Below, in pieces: positions 1 through 7,305 of a DNA stretch of 64,000 nucleotides (position 1 is the stretch's first letter; each line of letters starts with the position of its first letter). A program made the translations under genes and the position numbers. The stretch covers positions 1-64,000 of the forward strand of contig NZ_QAYX01000021.1 in assembly GCF_003054705.1 (NCBI RefSeq), in the 5' to 3' direction. The stretch comes from Opitutus sp. ER46 (GTDB taxonomy: Bacteria > Verrucomicrobiota > Verrucomicrobiia > Opitutales > Opitutaceae). The notes below the pieces were generated by a model, which was not told the DNA's origin, did no database searches, and worked only from the letters and a program-made list of their open reading frames with translations.

Positions 1-265
1 CATTCGCATACGCGAGATTGCAGCGCTTCACCGTGCCGCGAATCCCAGCATGATACAGCAGCGGCCGTCGCGCAGTCAGGCACGCCTCGATGTCGCGCAG
101 GCTCTCGCGGTACGTGAGCTGCGCGAAGACCATCGTCGCAAAATGATCGTAGGCCGACAGTGCCGGCGTGTCGCGATCCAGCGGATACCGACTGGCGCAG
201 CGCGAGAATTCTTTTCCACCCAGTCCAGCGAGCACCTGTGCGAGAACAGTCTTTCCGGAATTCAC
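1..265 (-). CDS. IS4-family transposase (DUF4372-type), N-terminal part, runs off the left edge
   Basis: Reading the minus strand from a GTG at 265 gives 88 residues, open to the window edge, starting VNSGKTVLAQVLAGL and containing FAQLTYRESLRDIEACL and GIRGTVKRCNLAYAN. This is the characteristic N-terminal DUF4372 region of IS4-group DDE transposases. The catalytic DDE domain would lie left of the window. There is no ATG in frame, so the GTG is the best start; family members usually begin M-N-x-G-K-T. The gene cuts and pastes its insertion sequence and belongs to the mobile island at 1-7100. Whether it is intact cannot be judged here. Confidence 0.8.
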   Translation of the reverse strand, partial: MNSGKTVLAQVLAGLGGKEFSRCASRYPLDRDTPALSAYDHFATMVFAQLTYRESLRDIEACLTARRPLLYHAGIRGTVKRCNLAYAN

Positions 266-397
266 AAACCCAAATTTCGGAGAAACGCCCGGGAATCATC
301 TCCAAAAAATTCAAATCGATGACATGCCTTCAGCGGCGCTAATTGCTGATGCGACGTAAATTGCGAATCCGCGCACGTTCCTTAATCAGACAGCCGT

Positions 398-422
398 GGG
401 GTCATCCCTTACCTTTTACCTT
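398..422 (+). repeat. Left inverted arm of the RAYT element
   Basis: These 25 bases (GGGGTCATCCC...) are the exact reverse complement of 1415-1439 and of its duplicate at 1480-1504. The pair brackets the RAYT gene. Such arms are what REP-associated tyrosine transposases recognise in other bacteria; here the match is seen directly, the function is inferred. Confidence 0.8.
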
Positions 423-457
423 GATAAGGAGAAGACAGAGTGGCACGGAGAGCAGGC

Positions 458-1435
458 ATGGCGCGCAAATGGCGAGTGGAGTACCCCGGGGCGGTGTACC
501 ACGTGATCAATCGCGGGAACTATCGGGCGTGGGTGTTCCGGGAGGAGGGGGCGCGGGACGCGTTCGAGGCGTGCCTGCGGGAAGCGGCGGAGCGGTATGG
601 GTGGGTGCTGCATGCGTGGGTGGTCATGAGCAATCACTTCCATCTGGCGCTCGAAACGCCGGCGGGGAACCTGGTGGCGGGCATGCAGTGGCTGCAAAGC
701 GTGTACGCGAATCGGTTCAACCGATACCGGGGAGAGAACGGGCAGTTGTTCCAGGGACGATACAAGGCGCTGTTGGTGGAGAAGGGGACCGCCCTGGGAC
801 AGGTGTGTGACTATATTCACCTGAATCCCGTGCGCGCCCGCATGATCACGGTGGAGGCGCTCGGGAACTACGGCCACGGGAGCTATCGCTTTCTGGCCCG
901 ACCGAAGGCTCGTCCGGCCTATCTGGATGTAGCGGATTTCTTGATGCAGGCTGGAGGTTTGGCGGACACGCCGGCCGGTTGGCGATGCTACGCCGACTAC
1001 ATGGCGTGGCAGGCGGCGGAAGGACCGGCTGGACGCAACCAGGCCTACGTGAATCTGACGCGGGGTTGGGCGTTGGGGACCGAGGAGTTCAAGGCAACCG
1101 CCCTGCGCGAGCAGTTGGTGCCGAAAGACCATCATGCGTGGACGGCGGCCGACTGCCGGGAGGAGCGGAGCCTGCGCTGGCGGGTCGTGCTGGATCAGTG
1201 TCTCAGCTCGCTCGGATGCCAATGTGCGCCCGGCGATTCGAAGTCAGCGGCGTGGAAGGTCGCGATCGCGACGCATCTGCGGCAGACTATGGGCGTGCCG
1301 AACGGTTGGCTGGCCGAGCACCTCGAAATGGGGTCGGCGTTCTACGTCAGCAAGCACGTCGGGCTTGCGCGAAACGCCGATCACCCCGCCGCCGAACTCC
1401 TGCTCCAGCTCAGAAAGGTAAAAGGTAAGGGATGA
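458..1435 (+). CDS. REP-associated tyrosine transposase (RAYT, Y1_Tnp family)
   Basis: 325 residues. The N-terminus MARKWRVEYPGAVYHV is the typical RAYT opening, which favours the ATG at 458 (GGAG eight bases upstream) over a GTG at 440. The metal-binding motif NHFHL (His60, His62) and the segment YIHLNPVRA (Tyr119 is the likely nucleophile) define the Y1 transposase fold. The family makes single-strand nicks at REP palindromes. Residues about 200-325 form an extra C-terminal region (includes VPNGWLAEHLEMGSAFYVSKHV-like helix-turn-helix sequence, split here) seen in larger RAYTs. The gene sits between 25-bp inverted arms; its last codons and its stop lie inside the right arm. It appears intact and could be active. 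Confidence 0.9.
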   Translation: MARKWRVEYPGAVYHVINRGNYRAWVFREEGARDAFEACLREAAERYGWVLHAWVVMSNHFHLALETPAGNLVAGMQWLQSVYANRFNRYRGENGQLFQGRYKALLVEKGTALGQVCDYIHLNPVRARMITVEALGNYGHGSYRFLARPKARPAYLDVADFLMQAGGLADTPAGWRCYADYMAWQAAEGPAGRNQAYVNLTRGWALGTEEFKATALREQLVPKDHHAWTAADCREERSLRWRVVLDQCLSSLGCQCAPGDSKSAAWKVAIATHLRQTMGVPNGWLAEHLEMGSAFYVSKHVGLARNADHPAAELLLQLRKVKGKG

Positions 1436-1517
1436 CCCCTTATGATCCCCGCGCCGCCGAACTCCTGCTCCAGCTCAGAAAGGTAAAAGGTAAGGGATGA
1501 CCCCTTATGATCCCCGC
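1388..1517 (+). repeat. Exact 65-bp tandem duplication including the right RAYT arm
   Basis: Bases 1388-1452 and 1453-1517 are identical. Each copy carries the last 16 codons of the RAYT gene, its TGA stop, the 25-bp right arm (1415-1439 and 1480-1504) and the tail CCCCTTATGATCCCCGC. The exactness suggests a recent event, either slippage or a transposition product. Confidence 0.9.
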
Positions 1518-1601
1518 ACAATCTGGGAGATGAAAGGGACTGAGTCGGACATTGAGTATGTTATCAGCGAGATGAAGAAGAACGGCTGTACGCTCGAATG
1601 A
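1497..1601 (+). pseudogene. Detached C-terminal tail of an Rhs-type or related protein
   Basis: The frame ending at the TGA 1599-1601 reads YDPRTIWEMKGTESD, then ISEMKKNGCTLE and stop. It resembles the tail at 6140-6253 (LDPTGAKLMERTQG ... NQMQKQGCK) and ends in the same Met-x-x-x-Gly-Cys pattern as the Rhs protein at 4660-5967. Everything upstream is RAYT sequence, so only the 3' end survives. Its stop overlaps the ATG of the next small membrane protein, as in the other two cases. An ATG at 1497 could allow translation of 34 residues, but this start lies in duplicated element sequence. The Rhs origin is inferred from that resemblance. Confidence 0.5.
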
Positions 1602-1816
1602 GGCGGTTTGTGTACATAGTATGCGCGTGGATCGTTATGATTACGACGATTGGCGTTGGTATTTGGGTGATTGCGGTTGCCCGTGGTGAGCGGCTTCAAG
1701 TCGCATTGCTCTTCGCGGGGATCGTTGCGATAATGGGCGGTTATCTGAGGCGCATTTTGATTGCCGCAGACGTGATCGGCGGCTTCGCACCCAAAAGAGA
1801 CAGGAAGATAAAATGA
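1598..1816 (+). CDS. Small two-helix membrane protein, coupled to a Gly-Cys tail
   Basis: 72 residues with two hydrophobic segments (about 4-26 and 36-52) and a basic C-terminus (KRDRKIK). The start ATG overlaps the upstream stop (ATGA), and its own stop overlaps the next ATG at 1813, so three frames are translationally coupled. Size and topology match the membrane proteins at 5964 and 6250, which follow similar tails. No family is recognised. A role as a membrane immunity protein for the upstream C-terminus is a reasonable guess from position only. Confidence 0.6.
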   Translation: MRRFVYIVCAWIVMITTIGVGIWVIAVARGERLQVALLFAGIVAIMGGYLRRILIAADVIGGFAPKRDRKIK

Positions 1817-2382
1817 AGGTACTATTGATTGCTTTCGCGATGCTTTCGGCGACGGGTGCGGCGGCGGGAGTTCCCACTACGCATGCCACGCCGGCGGAAT
1901 GTCCTCCATCTACATTGATCGAGAAGCAATTCGGTTTGCGCCTTGAAGGGCAGCCGCGGGTTATCATCTATGCGGAGCTTGCGGACACGGACTCGTACGC
2001 GATCGGAATTGGGGCCGACGGACGCATCAGTGGGTTCCGGCGCAAGCTTTCGGTCGAGGGCGACCATGGTGTCGAGAGGTTTCCGGTTGAGCGACTAAAG
2101 AGTTATGACATTCCAACGAGAGCGGCGGCGCGTATCGAACAGGTGTTCACGAGCGCACTGAAGGAAGTGAGGTTCTCTGAAGAGGTGGAAATCACTACCG
2201 GTAAGCCTAATATATACATCATCGGCACCGGCCGGTTCTTTGGTGAGGTTCGCGACTCGTATCGAGGCAGTGCCGAGCCCGCGCTGTATCTTTGCGGTCT
2301 GCTTGTGACGTCGATGGCGAATGAACGAGAGCGAGATGCTGCAGTGAACGCCCTGCTTGAGCGAGTCTCTCCGTCCAAGTGA
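1813..2382 (+). CDS. Secreted protein of unknown function
   Basis: 189 residues. An N-terminal signal peptide is clear (MKVLLIAFAMLSATGAAAG, likely cleaved after Ala). The mature part is mixed alpha/beta with two cysteines (CPPS near 32 and YLCGL near 160) that could form a disulfide. It starts within the stop codon of the small membrane protein upstream, so the two are made together. The region is less GC-rich than the core genes nearby, in keeping with an acquired island. I recognise no family. Confidence 0.65.
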   Translation: MKVLLIAFAMLSATGAAAGVPTTHATPAECPPSTLIEKQFGLRLEGQPRVIIYAELADTDSYAIGIGADGRISGFRRKLSVEGDHGVERFPVERLKSYDIPTRAAARIEQVFTSALKEVRFSEEVEITTGKPNIYIIGTGRFFGEVRDSYRGSAEPALYLCGLLVTSMANERERDAAVNALLERVSPSK

Positions 2383-2433
2383 CCTCCTGTGCTGGGTTCG
2401 TGGCATACGGGACAGAAGAACAGATGGGCGCAA

Positions 2434-2664
2434 ATGAAGAGCGGCGACCGAAACGATAAGTCCAACGTAGTCTCTCTCTGGGTTGAACGTACGCTCCTGC
2501 TGGTTGCCGCGATTACCGTGACACAATGGGTGGTGCAGTATGCAACAACTGGCCACACCAGTTTCACTGCTGCGACCTATGTCATCATATCCTTGGTGTT
2601 GGTGGCTTCATTTCGTAAGGCACGCAAAATCCGGGAGCGACGAGATAAAGGAGATCAGGATTAG
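2434..2664 (+). CDS. Small two-helix membrane protein
   Basis: 76 residues from the ATG at 2434; a GTG at 2389 would add 15 residues that look non-coding. Hydrophobic segments lie at about 17-31 and 40-57, followed by a very basic tail (FRKARKIRERRDK). The last codons and 31 bases beyond the stop lie in an 85-bp segment repeated at 2991-3075, showing that a second, related gene once stood downstream. It resembles the other two-helix proteins in the island by size and topology only. Confidence 0.5.
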   Translation: MKSGDRNDKSNVVSLWVERTLLLVAAITVTQWVVQYATTGHTSFTAATYVIISLVLVASFRKARKIRERRDKGDQD

Positions 2665-2695
2665 CCGCTGGCGATGTGTTTGTCCGGCCGATTCA
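2611..2695 (+). repeat. 85-bp direct repeat, copy A (3' end of the membrane protein gene)
   Basis: Nearly identical to 2991-3075. Copy A encodes FRKARKIRERRDKGDQD and stop, then 31 shared bases beginning CCGCTGGCGATGTG. Copy B in the same frame would read FRKARRTRERRDKEGRD and stop. The differences keep the frame open, as expected of a duplicated gene. Confidence 0.85.
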
Positions 2696-2799
2696 GTCAT
2701 CGGTGACACTGCTGTCCAAAACAGCCGATAAACTGGCGGTTCTGGGTCTGAGCTGCCTCGGGCGTCCCGGATTATCGGAAACGAGGTTGGGGTTCATGT

Positions 2800-2990
2800 G
2801 TAAGCGTTCAACTTGGGCGTGGTGACGGGGCGATTCGTACCGGCTAGACTCGGGGGATGGCATCTATCCGGAGGAACCAGCGCTACACGCCGCAGCAGCG
2901 GCAGGAGTACGTGGATCGATTCGCGCGCAGCGGGACGACGCAGGCGGAGTTCTGCCGGGAGGCGAAGCTGCACCCGATGACGTTTTCAAA
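2800..2990 (+). pseudogene. IS66-family left end and truncated tnpA
   Basis: GTAAGCGTTCAACTTGGG at 2800 looks like an IS66 terminal repeat. From the ATG at 2857 the frame reads ASIRRNQRYTPQQRQEYV... QAEFCREAKLHPMTFSN, the N-terminus of IS66 TnpA (a small accessory DNA-binding protein). At 2990/2991 the sequence switches abruptly to copy B of the 85-bp repeat, so TnpA is cut after about 45 residues and tnpB/tnpC are missing. The frame runs on to 3354 but that part is not transposase. A second, almost identical fragment is at 6537-6874. Confidence 0.8.
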
Positions 2991-3075
2991 TTTCGCAAGG
3001 CACGCAGAACCCGGGAGCGGCGAGATAAAGAAGGTCGGGATTAGCCGCTGGCGATGTGTTTGTCCGGCTGATTCA
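2991..3075 (+). repeat. 85-bp direct repeat, copy B
   Basis: Remnant of a second two-helix membrane-protein gene joined to the IS66 fragment; see copy A at 2611-2695. The following 196 bases (3076-3271) hold no gene I can support. Confidence 0.8.
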
Positions 3076-3271
3076 TTCAGCGGAGCTGTCTTGAGGTGCC
3101 GACTGCGATGGCACGTTCCTGGCAAGATGATACCTCGATTTGCCCGGGCATGGCGTTTTGCCGGCTCTTGCGGCTGGGCACGAATTGGTCGAGGTTTCCG
3201 GGGTGGCGGCGACCCATGTGGCGAACATGTCCTTCTCCTTTTGTGGGCTTCCCCGAAATCGATAACCGGCA

Positions 3272-4108
3272 ATGAGGAAGGCGAAGATCATTATAATCTC
3301 GGCTGGCTTCGTTGCGGCGATCGCCATTTGGGCGACTTTCGGTCGCCGCGGTGACTCTGGCGCTGACACGCTGCCGCCGGCTACGACTGGGGCGGCATCG
3401 ACGAACAGGATGCCGACTGGAATGCGACCGGCTGCGGCCGAGGCGAGCACCGGTTCGGCCGTTCTGACCGAGGACGCTTTCGCGAACCGATTCGGACTCG
3501 GATCGCTCGAAATGGGGTACGTCCGGAAAGCGAGTGAATTGCTGTGGGCCTATCTGGTCGACCTCCGCGGCCAGCAGGCGCAGATCACAAGTCTCGGAGC
3601 CAAGACCGTGACTATCGTGCTTCCCGTGTTGCAGGTCGACGAGCGCGACGTCACGGCTCGACTCACAAAGGAACTCGTATCGTCCCTCGGTGCGGACGCC
3701 ACGACGCGTATCCTCTCAGACCCAGAGGCGGTCGCCTGGTTGAACCGGCAGATGCGCCTGAGCGGGTTCAGCAGTCCGCTGACAGTTGCGATCGCGCGAG
3801 TGAAGGAACCAGCCGCGGTCGACTCGGGCGAGGATCCCACGGCGCTCTTTTCCGTGAAATGCTACTGGAACGGTGAGTTGACGATCGATAGCCCGGCGAT
3901 GGATCTCACGGACAAATACCTGATTGGCTTGGGAGATGTCGCGGCGTCCAAGGTGTCCGATGATTTCTTTGCCGGCGTCGGCGCTGACCCGCGGATTGTA
4001 ACGGGAACCGCCACGCGAGTGATCGGTGACCTTGATACCGGCGTGGTGCACGTCACCGACGGCACAGGCAAAACGACGACCATCGTAGTCCCGCCGACGA
4101 CGAAGTAG
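3272..4108 (+). CDS. Exported or membrane-anchored protein of unknown function
   Basis: 278 residues. The start MRKAKIIIISAGFVAAIAIWATF is a single N-terminal hydrophobic segment, either an uncleaved anchor or a signal peptide. It is followed by an Ala/Thr/Pro-rich linker to about residue 65 and then a folded region. The C-terminal part (about 180-278) is rich in beta-strand-like Val/Thr patterns (VVHVTDGTGKTTTIVVPP). It stands alone between an IS66 remnant and the Rhs cassette. No family recognised. Confidence 0.6.
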   Translation: MRKAKIIIISAGFVAAIAIWATFGRRGDSGADTLPPATTGAASTNRMPTGMRPAAAEASTGSAVLTEDAFANRFGLGSLEMGYVRKASELLWAYLVDLRGQQAQITSLGAKTVTIVLPVLQVDERDVTARLTKELVSSLGADATTRILSDPEAVAWLNRQMRLSGFSSPLTVAIARVKEPAAVDSGEDPTALFSVKCYWNGELTIDSPAMDLTDKYLIGLGDVAASKVSDDFFAGVGADPRIVTGTATRVIGDLDTGVVHVTDGTGKTTTIVVPPTTK

Positions 4109-4659
4109 GGGGCGACGCGGCTGGCGGTCGCGCCGCCGCGACGGAAGCAGCGGTTCGCTCCGTGAGAGGTCGCTGATCCCGTTCCCGGCCCGCTGCAATT
4201 CGAGCGAGCGCGCCGGGTACGACGCGCGTGCGGCGGGCGGCGGCGGCACGTGCGACGGCTGCGGGCTGGGGTTTGCCTAGTCGGCGCGGCTCGTGGCGAA
4301 CGGGGTGACGCGAGCCAAATCCGGTGAGGAACGCGTGGCGGAGGGGGGCGACGCCGGCGGACTAATCCGAGATAACCAGCCAGATCTGGCGAGTTAGCCT
4401 TGGTAACACGCCAAATCTGGCGAGTTATCTCGAAAGGTCGCGGCGCGCGGGGTTCGGGCAGGAACCGGACAGGGGCGGTTTCGGAGCGGGACACGGAGGC
4501 CAAGGAGGGGGCACAGAGGTAACCGGGAGACGGACACAGGAATGTCCGTCCCCGGGGGGCGTCTTGACGCGCGGCTTGGACCCGACGTTGGGCAAGCGGC
4601 GCCGACCGAAGCGCGACGAGCGCGGGAAAATTCTGGCGGAAGCGCGCTAGCAGCTTCCA
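4109..4659. other. Gene-free stretch with palindromic repeat and phrase-like repeats
   Basis: No supportable gene in 550 bases. It contains the 130-bp repeat at 4369-4498, then GGACACGGAGGCC / GCACAGAGG units (4488-4525) and GGACACAGGAATGTCCGTCCC-like sequence (4533-4555), motifs that recur near 7070-7260. Just before the Rhs start a short basic reading (LGKRRRPKRDERGKILAEAR then stop, 4583-4650) may be a gene remnant. Confidence 0.6.
4369..4498 (+). repeat. 130-bp repeat with paired 28-bp palindromes, copy 1
   Basis: Matches 6955-7084 over its whole length. It opens with two imperfect 28-bp palindromes (4371-4398 and 4402-4429) spaced by three bases, centred on CCAGATCTGG and CCAAATCTGG. 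A conserved tail follows (TCGAAAGGTCGCGGCGCGCG...). A related palindrome pair without the tail occurs at 48810-48868. Confidence 0.85.
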
Positions 4660-5967
4660 ATGTCCGAAATCAAGTGGACCAACCAGCGGTCCCCGCGCAG
4701 CCTCGCATCTAACATGTCCGTCCCCTTTAGTTCATCCATCGCCGAGGTGAATGCCTCCGACGCGCTGCAACGGACGTATGTTTGGGGGCTGGACCTGGCG
4801 AGTTCGCTGAATGCGACGGGTGGGATCGGAGCGCTGGTGCAGATGGTCGATCACACCGGGACCGCGACGGCGTATCTGCCGGCGTATGACGGCGGCGGCA
4901 ACGTGGCGGCGTTGATGAGCAGCGACGGCAACCCGGCGGCGGTCTATGAATACGGCCCGTTTGGCGAGCGGATGCGCGCGGAGGGGACCTACGCGACGAC
5001 CAATCCGTTCCGGCACGCGACGAAGTTCACGGACGAGGAGTCGGGCTTGGTGTATTACGGCCGGCGGTATTATTCGCCGAGCCTGGGCCGGTTCATCAGC
5101 CGCGACCCCATCGGCGCCGCCGGCGGACCGAATCTGTACGGGTTTGTGGCCAACGATCCGGTCAACCGCTCGGACTATTTGGGTATGGCCCAAGACGATC
5201 CGCCGTCGGATCCTGGCCCGAATGTATATAGAAGGCCGCCGTATGATGAGCTAGGGAACACAGACTACGGGGTATACGGCCCGGGTGAGCCTCCGCCTTT
5301 GGGGCCGAGTGCTCCGGTAGCTCCAAACAAGGGTGTCCAAAACAAAGCAGACTGTGACAAGCTGCGCGCTCGTCTGCGCCAGGCCCAGCAGATTGGAGCA
5401 GTAAACGCCGCGCGAGTACTTCCCGGCGGCATGTACTCTGGTGGCATTGCGCTATCTAGCGATGATGCTACTTCGCTCTCCGCCGGCTTAATCGGTGCGC
5501 TTGCTGCTGGTGCGGTTCAGTTCTATGAAACGCGCCCAGTCGTCAACGGACCCAATGGGATGCAATACCTGACGAACGGAGGCCAAGCAGCGGAAATGTT
5601 TAGAACGACAGGATACGTCGTCGGCGGTATTTCCCTAGTAGTGGATGGAAAAGCGATGGTCACGGCCAACAATGGCACCGACCGGGCATTTGCGGGCGCA
5701 AATCTAGCCACCGATGCTTTTCTACTCGGAGGGAAAGGTGCGATCACTGCCTGGACAGGTTCAGCGCCGTCTTGGCTTGGGCCGTGGGGTATCGCCCTCG
5801 CGGGCGCGCAGTTTAGCATCAATGCTGGAACTGCATACAAACTGAGCGCCGATGCGAATGAGATACTGCGTGACAATGCGAAAGCCGCTATGGAAACCGC
5901 GAGCCGGGCGAATGCGACAGCGGCAGACATCCAGAAGCAGATGACAGATGGAGGGTGCGCGCCATGA
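4660..5967 (+). CDS. Rhs-core protein fragment with variable C-terminus
   Basis: 435 residues. Residues about 35-172 are the end of an Rhs core: YVWGLDLASS, YDGGGNVAAL, YEYGPFGERM, FTDEESGLVYYGRRYYSPSLGRF (split), SRDPIGAAGG and NLYGFVANDPVNR, ending DYLGM. In full Rhs proteins this core follows a long YD-repeat shell; here only the last part remains. Residues 173-435 are the unique C-terminal region that in this family carries a toxin or effector. It is Pro-rich at first, then Ala/Gly-rich with hydrophobic stretches, and ends DIQKQMTDGGCAP. I do not recognise its activity. The stop overlaps the ATG of a small membrane protein. The first 30 residues are atypical, so the true start is uncertain. 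Confidence 0.8.
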   Translation: MSEIKWTNQRSPRSLASNMSVPFSSSIAEVNASDALQRTYVWGLDLASSLNATGGIGALVQMVDHTGTATAYLPAYDGGGNVAALMSSDGNPAAVYEYGPFGERMRAEGTYATTNPFRHATKFTDEESGLVYYGRRYYSPSLGRFISRDPIGAAGGPNLYGFVANDPVNRSDYLGMAQDDPPSDPGPNVYRRPPYDELGNTDYGVYGPGEPPPLGPSAPVAPNKGVQNKADCDKLRARLRQAQQIGAVNAARVLPGGMYSGGIALSSDDATSLSAGLIGALAAGAVQFYETRPVVNGPNGMQYLTNGGQAAEMFRTTGYVVGGISLVVDGKAMVTANNGTDRAFAGANLATDAFLLGGKGAITAWTGSAPSWLGPWGIALAGAQFSINAGTAYKLSADANEILRDNAKAAMETASRANATAADIQKQMTDGGCAP

Positions 5968-6176
5968 GCAGAAAACTGCTCGCGATTCTGCCGTACATCA
6001 TCGCAGCACTAGGGTTTGGGGCCGGCGTTGTGTTCGGCATCCGCAGTGCTTATCACAGTGCTCAAGCTGGGGATTGGCGGTGGGCCTGTTTCAGCCTGAT
6101 TGCAGCATCTGCCGGAACAGTTTTAACAATGCTGATTGTTCGGCGGTGTATCTCGATCCTACAGGCGCGAAGTTGA
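5964..6176 (+). CDS. Small two-helix membrane protein downstream of the Rhs C-terminus
   Basis: 70 residues, two hydrophobic segments (about 5-25 and 40-59) joined by a short loop containing DWRW. The ATG at 5964 overlaps the Rhs stop (CCATGAGC), so it is translationally coupled to it, the usual position of an Rhs immunity gene. The last dozen codons overlap, in another frame, the start of the detached tail at 6140-6253, so its native C-terminus may have been replaced by recombination. Confidence 0.65.
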   Translation: MSRKLLAILPYIIAALGFGAGVVFGIRSAYHSAQAGDWRWACFSLIAASAGTVLTMLIVRRCISILQARS

Positions 6177-6253
6177 TGGAACGCACCCAAGGCGTCACGA
6201 AGGAGAAGATTTCCGACACCGTGAATCAGATGCAAAAACAGGGCTGTAAATGA
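6140..6253 (+). pseudogene. Second detached Gly-Cys tail
   Basis: The frame reads SAVYLDPTGAKLMERTQGV, then EKISDTVNQMQKQGCK and stop. It matches the tail at 1497-1601 in layout: a D-P motif, then an amphipathic helix ending in Met-x-x-x-Gly-Cys. The frame upstream is only the alternative reading of the membrane protein gene, so no start is available. The stop overlaps the ATG of the next membrane protein, as at the other two sites. Confidence 0.5.
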
Positions 6254-6465
6254 GTGCGAACGGGCGGCGAATCTTCTTCATCTGCTGTGCGCTAGTATGC
6301 GTCATTAACTGCATTGTCGCTTTGCTGGCAGCTTATTGGGCCTTCAAAGCCGAAACACGGTGGTTTGCCACCGTGATCGGGATGATTGGGCTCGCGCAAT
6401 TAGGGATCGCCAGACTGTGCGTGGAACGGGCGAATGCGTGTCAGAAGCTGGGCTCTTCAAAGTAG
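6250..6465 (+). CDS. Small two-helix membrane protein following the second detached tail
   Basis: 71 residues; hydrophobic segments about 8-29 and 39-57, with Cys-rich helices (ICCALVCVINC). Its ATG overlaps the stop of the Gly-Cys tail. It has the same size, topology and coupling as the proteins at 1598 and 5964, but no strong sequence identity by eye, as expected for immunity proteins to different toxins. No family recognised. Confidence 0.6.
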   Translation: MSANGRRIFFICCALVCVINCIVALLAAYWAFKAETRWFATVIGMIGLAQLGIARLCVERANACQKLGSSK

Positions 6466-6536
6466 GCCGACGCTATTCCGCTGGTTGGCAATCGACCATT
6501 TTGGGAAATCGAACGTGTAACCGCGTAGGCTCAATC

Positions 6537-6874
6537 CGGAGGAACCGAGGAACCAGCGCTACACGCCGCAGCAGCGGCAGGAGTACGTGGATCGATTCGA
6601 GCGCAGCGGGACGACGCAGGCGGAGTTCTGCCGGCAGGCGAAGCTGCACCCGATGACGTTTTCAAATCGGCGACGGCAGCGGCAGGTATCCGCGTCGGCG
6701 ATCTTCGCCGAGGTGCAGATGAATGCGCCGGCGCCGAACGGAGCCGGTCACGTGCCGGTTCTCGGCGGCGGGGCGGTCCTGCACCTGCTCAATGGCAGTC
6801 GATTGGAGCTGGCACTCGGGGATCCTGCCGCGTCGACGGGTCTGGGGCTCATGCTCAAAACGCTCCAAGCCTGA
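6537..6874 (+). pseudogene. IS66-family tnpA remnant without a start codon
   Basis: Shares about 120 nearly identical bases with the fragment at 2868-2990 and continues to a full TnpA C-terminus (SASAIFAEVQMNAP ... GSRLELALGDPA ... LMLKTLQA). A ten-base duplication (GAGGAACC twice near 6538-6553) shifts the frame relative to the intact start seen in the other copy. No ATG precedes the conserved NQRYTPQQ segment; only a GTG at 6587 remains. No tnpB or tnpC follows. Confidence 0.8.
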
Positions 6875-6954
6875 CCGCCATGATCAGCTTGGACGGAGCA
6901 GCGGCGGCCGCGGTGGACGCGTGAACCCAGCGACGGGCGAGGCGTCGGCCGGCG

Positions 6955-7084
6955 GAGATAACTAGCCAGATCTGGCTAGTTAGCGTCGGTAACACGCCAA
7001 ATCTGGCGAGTTATCTCGAAAGGTCGCGGCGCGCGGGGTTCGGGCAGGAACCGGACAGGGGAGGTTACGGAGCGGGACACGGAG
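6955..7084 (+). repeat. 130-bp repeat with paired 28-bp palindromes, copy 2
   Basis: Same length and order as 4369-4498: palindromes at 6957-6984 (centre CCAGATCTGG) and 6988-7015 (centre CCAAATCTGG), then the conserved tail. From about 7070 to 7215 follow tandem units around CACGGAGCCCACCGAGGAGG and CACAGAGCC. The two 130-bp copies flank the Rhs cassette. No gene is supportable in 6875-7305. Confidence 0.85.
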
Positions 7085-7305
7085 CCCACCGAGGAGGCAC
7101 AGAGCCCACCGAGGAGGCACAGAGCCCACGGAGTGGCGGGGCCGGACACAGGCAGGCGGTGGGTGCGACGAGCCGGGACACGGAGTTTCGGACTGGGACA
7201 CGGAGGCCACGGAGGGGCGCAGAGGTCGCGGAGACGGACGCCGGAGATTCCGTCCCTGGGGGGAGCGGGGAAGCGCTGCTGTGGCGGAGAGACGGGGCCG
7301 CCCGT

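Noticed and set aside
416-1222. Long minus-strand open frame opposite the RAYT gene
   Set aside because: High-GC shadow frame; the plus strand has clear transposase motifs.
6587-6874. Intact IS66 tnpA starting at GTG 6587
   Set aside because: This start would delete the conserved N-terminus; the ten-base duplication upstream explains the broken frame.
1-7100. Prophage or integrative element
   Set aside because: No integrase, phage structural gene or tRNA attachment site; only insertion-sequence remnants and the Rhs cassette.
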